A stretch of DNA of 64,000 bases from Aselliscus stoliczkanus. Its lineage: Eukaryota > Chordata > Mammalia > Chiroptera > Hipposideridae. Under the pieces are notes generated by a model. The model made no database searches. It saw only the letters and a list, made by a program, of their open reading frames with translations, and had not been told where the DNA came from. A program made the position numbers and the translations under genes. The first letter of the stretch is position 1; the number at the start of each line of letters is the position of its first letter. Location: the NCBI GenBank assembly GCA_033961575.1, contig CM066730.1:112959523-113023522 (forward strand), given 5' to 3'. Of this stretch, positions 46,901 to 58,700 are shown one piece after another.

Positions 46901-49900
46901 TATTTTGTTAATTGTTTTGTTGTTCTTTTCTGTTCCTTTCTTCTCTTGATCTCTTGTTTTCATTTGCTAGTTTTCTTTAGTGTTTTGTATGGATTTCTTT
47001 CTCTTTATTTTGTTGTATATTACTTATAGATTTTTGGTATGTGGTTAAAATGAGGTTCCTATATATCAACTTATATCTAAAGCAGTCTATTTTAAGCTTA
47101 TAGGCATTTACATTCAGATGTATTTTTACTCCCCCTCCATTATATTTTTGACTTCACGTTTTACATTTTTTTTGTTTTGTGTTTCCCCTATTTATTGTAG
47201 CTAGAGTTAATTTTGTCTTTTAAACTTCACATTAGCTTTTTAAGTGGTTGATTTGCTAAATTTGTTAGTGATATTCTCTCCCCACCCCTCCCACCCCCGC
47301 TTCATCTTATTTCTGGTTATAGCCTTTTTTTTCCTTGTATAGAGAAGACCCTTTAACATTTCTTGTAAAGGTGGTTTAGTGGTGGTGAACTCTTTTACTT
47401 TTTGCTAGCCTGGAAGGCTCTTATCTTTCCTTCAATTCAGGACACTCTTGCCAGACAGAGTATTCTGAATTGTAGGTTCATTCCTTTCAGCTGCTTAAAT
47501 ATATCTGGCCACCCCTTTCTGGTCCATGGAGTTCCTGCTAAGAAATCAGCTGATAGCCATATGGGGGTTTCCTTGCATGTGACTAGTTTCCTTCTTGCTG
47601 CCTGCAAGATTGTCTCTTTATCCCTAAGGGTTGCCATTTAACCATAATGTCTTGGTGTGGGTTCTTTTGGTTCATCTTGTTTGGAACTCTGTGCTTCTTG
47701 GACTTCGATGTCTGTTTCCTTCCCCATGTTAGGGAGGTTTTTGGACATTATGTTTTCAAATAAGCTTTCTGTCCCTTTCTCTCCTATCATTCAAAAATCC
47801 CTATAGTATGAATATTAGTGCACTTGACATTGTCCCAGAAGTCCTATAAATTATCCTCATTTTAAAAAATTCTTTTTTCTTTTGCTTCTGATTGGGTGAT
47901 TTCCACAATTCTGTGATCTGGGTCACTAATCAGTTCTTCTATATTGTCTAATATGCTTTTAATTCTCTGTAGTGTATTCTGCATTTCAATTATTGTATTC
48001 TTCAGCCCTGAATGGTTCTTTACTATATTTTCTAATTCTTTGTTGAAATTCTGAGTTCCTCTATTCTTTTCCCAAGTTCAGTGAGCATCCTTATGATGAT
48101 TAATTTGAATTTTTTATCCAGCAAATTAATTATCTCTATTTTTTTCTTATTCTTTTATTTGGAACATATTCCTACATCTTTTCATTTTGCCTGACTTTCT
48201 GTGTTGGCTTATATGAATTAGACAAAACAGCTGTCTCTCCCAATCTTGAAGGAGCAACATCTGTGTAGATTACATGAGCTGGGTGTTCTGAGTAGGCCAA
48301 CTGACGTGGATCTGTGCCATGCCTAAGGCCCCCTGGGAGTCTGGCTGGTTGGTGCTAAAGTGGTTACTGGCTGTGGCAACCTGGGGTACAGGGCTTCAGG
48401 GGTGTCCTGAGATTGCAGCATATAGTAGCTGAGGCAGCCTGGGACATGGGGCTCTGGGAGCAACTTGGGAATTTGGCTAACTGGGGCTGCAGTGGGTGCT
48501 GGCTGAGGTCAGCAAGGGAGTGAGTACGTTGGGAAACTGAGGTGTTCCAGGGTGCATGACTTGGTGTGCTCTGGAGGGCTGATCCCCAGGGTTGCAGGCA
48601 ATGCTGGCTGAAGTGGCCCTGGGGCATGTTGTGTAGCCCTTGCTGGCTGGCTAGAGCACTTGTACCAAATTCTGCCTCCACTATTCACAGAAGGATGAAT
48701 ATAAACAATGGTGCTTGATTGATGGCATTGCTGATCCCAGAAAGTTGCCACATATCCTGGAGAGTTTTTACAGTTCCTCAAATATTTAGTAGGCACCTAG
48801 TCATTAGCAATTTTTTTTTTAATGTACAGTCTATCTGCTCTTTAAATCACTGTTATTTTCTGTGCCCCAGAGCAGACAGGTCTGCCTGTGCAGACCCCTC
48901 AGTGATATCCCTCCCTACTGCAGGTCACCCTGTCTGGGTAGGGGTCACATGGGTACCAAATCTCCATCTCTCCTACCCTGCTCTGTATGGCCCCTCTCTA
49001 TTTGTTGTCCTGAAGCTGTTCAATCATCCCTCAGTTTCTCAGGAGGAATTGCTCTATGAGGTATGACACTTAAGTTCGTGAACTCATCCTAGAAAAAGTG
49101 CTATATACCTCATTGCTGAATATCACTATGGTCACCTTTGAAGTACTCCCCTTGAGAAGCTATGCACAAATGCCAGTGCCTAGTCCACCCTCCAAAGCAA
49201 TTTTAGAACTCTTTTTCTGGAATGGTCATCAGAGCTGTCATTGTATTACCCTTGATGTCCTCCATGTTATCAAAATGTCTTCCTTTCAATATTTCCTTTA
49301 TCTTCGGGTGAAGAAAGAAGTCATTGGGGGCCAGATCAGGTGAGTAGGGAGGGTGTTCCAATACAATTATTTGTTTCCTGGCTAAAAACTCCCTCACAGA
49401 TAGTGCCCTTGAGCTGGTGCATTGTCATGATGCAAGAGCTCCTTTGGGACCATTTTTGCACACACCTTTCTCATGCCAAGATTTTCCTAACTGTTTCTCT
49501 ATCAATTTTTACTTGGTCTGCTATGCTTCTCACAGTCAGCCAAAGATTTTGATGCACAATTTGATGAATATTTGCAATGCCTTCATCAGTTCTAGTTTTT
49601 ACTGGCTTCCCTGATCTCTCTTCACCAGTGATGCATTCTCTCCTCTCAGAAAAATGTTTAATCCATTTGTATACTACCATTTTCTTAATGGCATTATCCC
49701 CAAAAACTTGGACTAACATGTCCCTGATTTCACTTCCACTCTTGCCAAGTTTAACAAGAAATTTAATGGTTGTTCGTTGCTCTAATTTAAGCTCAGATAT
49801 TCTCACGATGGCACACAAAAACATGCAACAATAATGATTGTTGTATTCAGGGTCTTCCTATGCCATCATGTTGGACCCTTCTCAGTTTTCTTTTTGCTGC

Positions 49901-52457
49901 TCTTAGTGGGTGAGTACCTCTGCCCTATCTTCAAATTCACTTAACCTTTCTTCTGCTTCATGTAGTGTGCTATTGAACATTTCTAGTATATTTTTCAATT
50001 TAGTTATAATATTCTTCAGCTCTGTGACTTCTCTTTGGCACTTCCTTATATTTTCTATCTCTTTGTTGAAGTTCTCAGTGTTCATTCATTTTTCTGTCAT
50101 TTGGTGAGCATTTTTATGACCACTACTTTGAACTCTTTATTGGGTAAATTACTTATTTCCAGTTCATTGGGTTACTTTTTTTCCTGAGGTTTTTATCTTG
50201 TTATCATGTTTGGAACATATTCCTATTTTCTTCATATTGCTTGACTCTCTGTAGCGTTTTCTATGCATTAGATGAAACCACCACCTCTCCTGTTGAAGTA
50301 TTGGTCTTATGTAGAAGATGAACCTTATCATTCAACCCTTCCCTAGCTGTCGGTTGTCTCTCAAACCTTTATGATTGTCCGAGCAGCTTATTTTTGTTTT
50401 TAATGTGTCTCAAATTGGAGATCTATTTAGTTAGTACCTAGATTCAGGGTGATTGGAAGTCAGACCCTCAGGCAGCAGATTTTTTAAAACATAAATATAT
50501 ACAGTCTTGTGAGACTGCAAACATAAGCCCCACAAGCCACCAGAGCCAGTTGATCTGTAGGTGTCCCATGGACAGCAGTCACAAGAGTTGGGGTTCCAGA
50601 CCAATGAATGAGCTCCTATCTGGAGATGCTGGTGAGCTTTAGTGAAGCAGAGCAAGACCACAAAGATGGTGTCCCAGCCTATGTTCTCTGAGAGCACCTC
50701 CATAACCACAAGATGTGTGCCAAACCTGAAGCCAGTCTCTATGACCAAAACTCCAAAACAAGCAAGTAAGACTCTTATTTCAGAAAGATGGGGTGTGTTT
50801 CAATCTGTTGTCTGTACAGTGTCTAGGGTGTGGTAGTCTGCCACAAACTGTCTCTCTGATTTGTACAGCCCCATGGGATCCAGGAACACCAAGCCCTGGC
50901 CACTGAGTCCAGGCAATCAAGAGTCATCCCCAAGGTGGCAGCCACAAAAACCAGGGCACAAAATGGAACAACTGAGGCATCTGACATGTAAGAACTCCCT
51001 TTCAGGAGATGCAGGCACTTTGGGGTGTGGCATAGAATTCACACTCAGGATTATAGTCAGCCCTTACATGTTTGTTAAATTAGAAACCTGCCCCTCAGAC
51101 TGCAGCTATGAAGGTAAGCTAATAGGCCTTTTTCACAGAAAGACAACTCCTGGTCTGTTGGCTCTTGCTGTGCCCTGGGGGTGGTAGCTGCTTAAAAACT
51201 CTTTCTCCATTAGTTACAGTCCTATGGGACCCACCAGTGTAAGCCCTGCTGGCCACCAGACCCAGGAGATGTAGAGGTGGTCCCGTGGCAGGAGCCACAA
51301 AATTCAGGGCACCAGACAAGGTTATAAGCGCCTTTCTGGAAGATACCAGTGAACTGAAATAAGGCAGAGGACTTGTGTAAAGATTGTGTCCACCAGCCTC
51401 CATTCCTTGAAAGCACCTCCATAGTCCCCTAAAAGTGTGCCAAACCAGAAGCCTACCCCTAATGCCAAAGTGCCTGAACAAGCAAATAAGACGTTTTTTT
51501 TTTTTTTTTTCCGGAAAGACTGGGGGTGTGTTTCCATCAATCTGTACAGTGTCCCGGGAGTGGTAGTTTGCTAAGAACTGTCTCTGATAATTACAGCCCC
51601 ATGGGACCCTGTCACATAAGCCCCGCCCTCCTGACCTCCAAAGCCAGGACACCATGGGCAGTCTCCTGGATGGAAGCCACAAAAAGTGGGTCACCAAGCA
51701 TAAAAACCAGGATATCAAACACATTTAGAAGTTCCCCTCCTGTAAATAATAGTGCTCTGGAGCACAGCAGAGGAAGAATGCAAAGATAGTGTCCATTGGC
51801 TGGAGAGAGGCAGAGGGGGAGTGCAAAGATGGCATCGAATGGAAAAAGAACAAATGAAAAGAAAAGAAAGGAGAAGAAAAATAAATTAAAAAAAGAAAAA
51901 AATTAAAAAAAATGATGGCACCCACTGTGTTTAGCAAGGTAGAGGGAGAGTGGGGAGATGGCACGCACCAGCTTCCATCTCCAGAGGGAATCTTAGCACG
52001 CCCTTGCCCCTCAGACCAGTGCTGTAAAATTAGCAAATAATTCTTTGTCACATAAAGTCTTTCTCAAGGGTTGTTTCTACACTGAGCCTAGGGCAGGGAG
52101 CCTAGGGCATGCAAGCCTGTTAGTACCAATTTCTCAGCTCACCACAGCCCCATGGGTCTTTCGGGTGTGAGTGAGACCCGTTGGTTTTCAAAGTCAGATG
52201 TTTTGAGGCTCATTTCTCAAGTGCCAATCTTAACATTTGGAATCCCTGATGTGGGATACAAATCCTTCATTCCACAGGAGAAGCTCTGGGTTTTGAGTTC
52301 GCTCCCAACTGTGGGTTGCTGTGTCAAGGATGGGGTTCATGGAAAAATTGGGTCTCAGCTTTTCCTATCCACTTCAATGTGGATTCCTCTCATTTACCTG
52401 ATATGAGTGGGTTATTCCACCAGTTTTTAGGTTTTTTTTTTTTTTACCAAAAAGTAT

Positions 52458-52548
<91 letters not shown>

Positions 52549-52645
52549 CTTTCTTTCTTTCTTTCTTTCTTTTTCTCCTTCCTTCCTTCCTTCCTTCCTT
52601 CCTTCCTTCCTTCCTTCCTTCCTTCCTTCCTTCCTTCCTTCCTTC

Positions 52646-52707
<62 letters not shown>

Positions 52708-55700
52708 GTATTTATTTATTTAATTAGCTTCAGGTGTACAACAAAGTGCAATAGTTATACTTTTTACCCCTCAAAGTGACAAACACTCTCCCCCAATTCT
52801 CCCGTCCCACTCCTCCCCCCCATATCATACTATCTATTACAATTCCTTTGAATCCTTTCCACCATATAATCCACATCCCATGACTATCTATATATTCAAT
52901 TAAAATTGGCATACAATATTATACAACATCAATTTCAGGTATACAGGGCAGTGATCAAACCTCTACTCCATCCATGAAGTGGTCTCCCTAGCAAAACATG
53001 TGACCATCGGACACCCCACAAAATTTTAACAACATTATATTCCCCGAACTGTCTTTCATATCCCTGTGACAATACTGTAGTTACCTATTTATGCTGTCTA
53101 ATCCCTTCCCCTTCTCCCTCATCCCTACCCCCCTCCCAACTAGCAGCCCTGTTTTTCCTCTATATCCATGAGACTGTTTCTGTTTACTTTGCTCATTCAT
53201 TCAGTTTTTTAGATTCCACATATAAGTGAGATCATATGGAATTTTTCTTTCTCCGACTGACTTATTTCACTTAACATAATAGTCTCTAGGTCCATCCATA
53301 TCGTTGCAAATGGTACGATTTCATTCTTCTTTATAGCGAAGTAATACTCCATTGTATAAATGTACCACAGTTTCTTAATCCAGTCATCTACCGATGGGCA
53401 TTTTGGTTGTTTCCAAGTCTTGGCTATTGTAAATAGCACTGCAATAAACATACGGGTACATATATTTTTTCGAGTTAGTGTCTTGGATTCCTCTGAGTAG
53501 ACTCCCAAGAGTGGAATTGCTGGGTCATATGGCAGTTCCATTTCCAGTGTTTTGAGATACCTCCATACTGATTTCCATAATGGCTGCACCAATTTGCAGT
53601 CCCACCAACAGTTCACCAGGGTTCCCTTTTCTCCACATCCTCGCCAGCACTTGTTGTTTGTTGATTTGTTGATGCTAGACATTCTGACCAGAGGGAGGTG
53701 GTATCTCATGGTGGTTTTTATTTGAATTTCTCTGATGATTAGTGAGATTTAACATTTTTTCATATGCCTGTTGGCCATCTGTATGTCCTCTTTAGAGAAA
53801 TGCCTCCTCATATCCTCTACCCATTTTTTAATTGGGTTGTTTGTTTTTTTGGTGTTGAGTTGCATGAGTGTTTTATAAATTTTGAATATCAACCCCTTAT
53901 CAGATATATCATTGGCAAATATCTTCTCCCATTCAGTAGGCTGCCTTTTTGTTTTATTGACAATTTCCTTTGCTGTGAAAAAACTTTTAAGTTTGATGTA
54001 ATCCCGTATGTTCATTTTTTTCTTTTATTTCCCTTGCCCAAGGGGATATATCAGTAAAAATATTGCTCAGGGTAATGTCTGCAAACTTACTCCCTATGTT
54101 TTCTTCTAGGAGTTTTATGGTTTCAGGTCTTACATTTAAGTCTTTAATCCATTTTGAGTTTGTTCTCGTATATGGTGTAAGTAGGTGGTCTATTTTCATT
54201 TTTTTTGCACGTGTCAGTCCAATTTTCCCAGCACCATTTGTTAAATAGACTGTCTTTATTCCAGTGTAAATCCTTGCTTCCATTGTCAAAGATTAAATGA
54301 CCGTATATAGATGGGTTGATTCCTGGGCTCTCTATTCTGTTCCATTGGTCTATGTGTCTGTTTTTATTCCAGAACCATACTGTTTTGATTACTGTAGCCT
54401 TGTAGTATGTTTTGATGTCAGGTAGTGGATGCCTCCCACTTTGTTCTTATTTCTCAACATTGCCGTAGCTATTCGGGGTCTTTTGTGGCTCCATATAAAT
54501 TTTAGGATTCTATGTTCTATTTCTGAGAAAAATGTCCTTGGTAGTTTGATTGGAATTGCATTGAATCTATATATTGCCTTAGGTAGTATTGACATTTTAA
54601 CTGAATTAATTCTTCCTATCCATGAGCATGGTATGTATTTCCATTTATTTGTATCTTCTTTGATTTCTCTCTTCAGTGTCTCATAATTTTGTGAGTACAG
54701 GTCTTTTACTTCTTTAGTTAAATTGATTCCTAGATATTTTATTGTTTTTGAAGCAATTGTAAAAGGGACTGATTTCCTGATTTCTTCTTTTGATAGTTTA
54801 TTGGTGTGTACAAATGCCACTGATTTCTTAATATTAATTTTGTATCCTGCTACCTTACCAAATTCGTGTATCACTTCTAGCAGTTTTTTGGTGGAGTCTT
54901 TGGGATTCTCTCTATATAGTATCATGTCATCTGCATATAATGACAATTTTACTTCCTCTTTTCCAATTTGGGTGCCTTTTATTTCATTTTCTTGTGTGAT
55001 TCCTGTGGCTAGGACTTCCAGAACTATGTTAAATAGTAGTGGTGAAAGCAGGCAGCCTTGTCTCGTTTCTGATCTTAAGGGGAAAGCTTTTACCTTTCCC
55101 CATTGAGTACGATGTTTGCTGTGGGCATATCATATAAGGCCTTTATTATGTTGATATATGATCTCACTATTCCCACTTTGCCAGGAGTCTTTATCATAAA
55201 TGGCTGCTGGATTTTGTCAAATGCCTTTTCTGCATCTATTGATATGATCGTATTATTTTTATTTTTCATTTTGTTAATGTGATGTATTATTACGTTAATT
55301 GATTTGTGGATATTGAACCAGCCTTGCATACCAGGAAGGAATCCCACTTGATGGTGTTGTATGATCTTTTTAATGAGATGCTGAATTCGGTTTGCTAGTA
55401 TTTTGTTAAGATTTTTTTGCATCTATGTTCATTAGGGATATTGGCCTATAGTTTTCCTTTTTTGTAATATCTTTGTCTGACTTAGGAATCAGGGTGATAG
55501 TGGCTTCATAGAAAGAGTTTGGGAGCCTTCCCTCCTTCTGTATTTTTTGGAATAGTTTGAGGAGATTAGGTACTAATTCTTTTTTGAATGTTTTGTAAGA
55601 TTCACCTGTGTAGCCATCTGGTCCAGGGCTTTAGTTTTTTGGACGATTGTTGATTACTGATTCAATTTCTTTGGCAGTATTCAGTCTGTTCAGAGTTTCT

Positions 55701-58700
55701 GTTTCTTTTTGGTTCAGACTTGGTAGATTGTATGCTTCCAGAATTTTATCCATTTCTTCCAGATTGTCAAATTTGTTAGGATATAGTTGCTCATAATATT
55801 TTCTTAAAATTTTCTGTATTTCTGTGGTATCTGTTGTCACTTCTCCCCTTTCATTTCTGATTTTATTAATTTGGGTCCTCTCTCTTTTTCTTGGTTAGTC
55901 GTGCTAAGGGTTTGTCGATTTTGTTTATCTTTTCAAAAAACCAACTCTTGGTTTCATTGATCTTTTGTATTGTTTCTTTGTTCTCTATTTCATTTATTTC
56001 TGCTCTGGTCTTTATTATTTCCTGCCTTATGCTCCCTTTAGGCTTGTTTTGCTGTTGTTGTTTTTCGAGTTCCCTTAGGTGTAAAGAGAGTCTGTTCATC
56101 TGAGATTTTTCTTCCCTCTTTAAGTAGGCCTGCACTGCACTGAACTTCCCTCTTAGGACTGCTTTTGCTGCATCCCAGAGATTATGGGTCGTCGTGTTTT
56201 CATTTTCGTTTGTCTTGAGATATCTTTTGATTTCTTCCTTGATCTCATTTTTGACCCACTCACTATTTAGTAGCATGTTATTTAGCCTCCATGTATTTGT
56301 AAGCTTTCCAGATTTCTTGTTATAATTGATTTCTAGTTTCATAGCATTGTGGTCAGAGAAGACACTTGATATGATTTCAATCTTCTTAAATTTGTTGAGA
56401 CTTGTTTTGTGCCCTAACATGTAGTCTATCTTGGAGAATGTTCCATGTGCACTTGAGAAGAATGTATATTCTGTAGCTTTGGGGTGAAATGCTCTAAAAA
56501 CATCAACTAAATCCAGCTGGCCTGAAGTGTCATTTAAGGCCACTATGTCGGTGTTGATTTTCTGTCTGGAGGAGCTGTCCATTGGTGACAACAGGGTGTT
56601 GAAGTCCCCTACTACGACAGTGTTACTGTTGATCTCTGTCTTTATGTCTGTCAGAATCTGTTTTATATATTTAGCAGCTCCTATATTGGGTGCATAGATG
56701 TTTACTAAGGTTATGTCCTCTTGTTGAATCAATCCCCTTATTATTATGTAGTGTCCTTCTTTGTCTTTTATTGTAGTCTTCATTTTAAAGTCTATTTTGT
56801 CCGAAATAAGTATTGCTACTCCAGCTTTTTTCTCATTTCCATTTGCATGAAATATCTTATTCCATCCCTTTACTTTCAGTCTGTGTGTGTCTTTTGATCT
56901 GAGATGAGTCTCTTGTAGACAACATATGCATGGGTCCTGTTTTCTTATCCACTCAGCCACTCTGTGTCTTTTGATTGGAGCATTTAGCCCATTCACATTT
57001 AATGTAATTACTGATAGGTGTATATTTATTGCTATTTTGTTATTTGTATTTCTTGTCTTCCTGGGTTAGCTTGTTTTCCCCTTTCTTCTGTTTCAAAAAG
57101 CTCTTTTAACATTTCCTGCAATGCTGGCTTGGTGGTAATGAACTCCTTAAGCTTATACTTTTCTGAGAAGCTCTTTATCTCTCCTTCAATTTTAAGTGAT
57201 AGCCATGCTGGGTAGAGCAATCTTGTTTGTAGACCTTTATTTTGTGTCACTTTGAATATCTGCTGCCATTCCCTACTGGCCTGCAGAGTTTCTGAAGAAA
57301 AGTCAGCTGTTAGTCTTATGGGAGTTCCTTTGTATGTAACCTGCTGTCTTTCTCTTGCTGCTTTTACGATTCTGTCTTTGTCTTTAAGCTTTGTCATTTT
57401 AACTATGACGTGTCTTGGTGTGGGCCTATTTGGATTCAGCCTGTTTGGAACTCTCTGTACATCCTGGGCTTGTATGTCTATTTCCTTCACCAGGGTAGGG
57501 AAGTTTTCAGTCATTATTTCTTTAAATACATTCTCGATCCCTTGCTTCTTCTCTTCTCCTTCTGGTATTCCTATGATGCGGATGTTGTTGTATTTCATGT
57601 CCCAGAGGTCTCTTAAACTATTTTCATTCTTTTTTTCTTTTTGTTGTTCCAGTTGGGTGATTTCTGCTATTTTGTTTTCTAATTTGCTGATCCACTCCTC
57701 TGCTTCATGTATTCTACTGGTGATTCCTTCGAGTGTGTTCTTCATTTCAGTTATTGTATTCTTTAGTTCTAACTGGTTGTTTTTTATGGTTTCCCTATCC
57801 TTCTTTATGTCCTCACTAAGTTCCTTAAACATTCTTATCATCAGTGTTCTAAACTCTGTCTCTGAAAGTTTGGATACTCTGTTTCATTTAGTTCCATTTC
57901 TAGAGTTTTCTTCTGATCTTTTACTTGGGACATGTTTCTTTGTTTTTTTCATTCTGGCTATCGTTCTGTGAATGCTTCAATGTATTTGATAGATCACCTA
58001 GAAAGAAGAGAAAAGAAAAAATGAAAAAAAAGAGAAAAAAAAAAAGAAAGAGGCCAAGGCGCTCTCTGTCCTCTTTAATCTGCAGATCACTTGCTCAGGG
58101 TTGCAGTGAGCTTTCCACAATTAGCTGCTGTACGCTCTGGAACCGTGCTCACTACCAAAAAAAAAAAAAGAAAAATATCTTCACAGATTGTTGCAGGTTG
58201 TCCGCTACTGAGTCTCAGTGAACAGACTGATGCAGCTGAAGAGCACCCGCCCTGTGTTTCCCTGGCAACACAGCACAAACAGGGCGGAGGGTGGGGACCC
58301 AAGGCGGCTCACGCACTCCTGCATCTCAGTGAGTAGCCTGATGGAGCCGGAGGTCACCCGCCAGGCGTTTCCCTGGCAATGCTACACAAGCCGGGTGGAG
58401 GGTGTGAATCCAAGGCCTCATGTGCTCACATGCACTGCTGCGCCAAGTTCACCAGACCAATGGGAACCCTGATCTGACCCTCTGTGGGAGGGCCCAACCT
58501 GAAAAAATGGCACCCTCCTGTACACTGCTCGTGTGCAAACTCCACACCAAGGGAACAATAGTCCCAAAACCTCTCCATCTTCTGCACCAAAGGTGCTCAG
58601 TTCAGTCCTTCCCCACCGGCTCCTGGGCCCGGTTCATGCAGCTACTCCCTCCAACAGGAACCGGGTGAGTGCTCACCGGCGAGCCAACGCGTGCGCGTGG

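Larger units (their letters stand above)
44125..49885 (-). mobile_element. Second old L1, inserted into the first
   Basis: A new L1 3' end starts near 44130 (aattatagttagtatacaat) inside the older ORF2. It continues through the ORF2 end (ccttttctccacatcctcgc), with an internal deletion near 44945-45060, then the endonuclease region to about 46300 and ORF1 (about 47340-48190). The 5' UTR (48190-49050) ends at gggtcttcctatgccatcat (about 49851). It carries a SINE and a mariner. Confidence 0.65.

Noticed and set aside
51119..51724. 201-codon minus-strand frame
   Set aside because: It lies in the tandem-repeated 5' UTR of an old L1 and contains an artefactual Lys run from a poly-T stretch.
52316..52723. 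135-codon Phe/Leu/Ser-rich frame resembling a membrane protein
   Set aside because: It is translation of the TTTC/TTCC microsatellite.
57252..57971. 239-codon plus-strand frame with hydrophobic stretches
   Set aside because: It is the antisense shadow of the L1-3 ORF1 frame.
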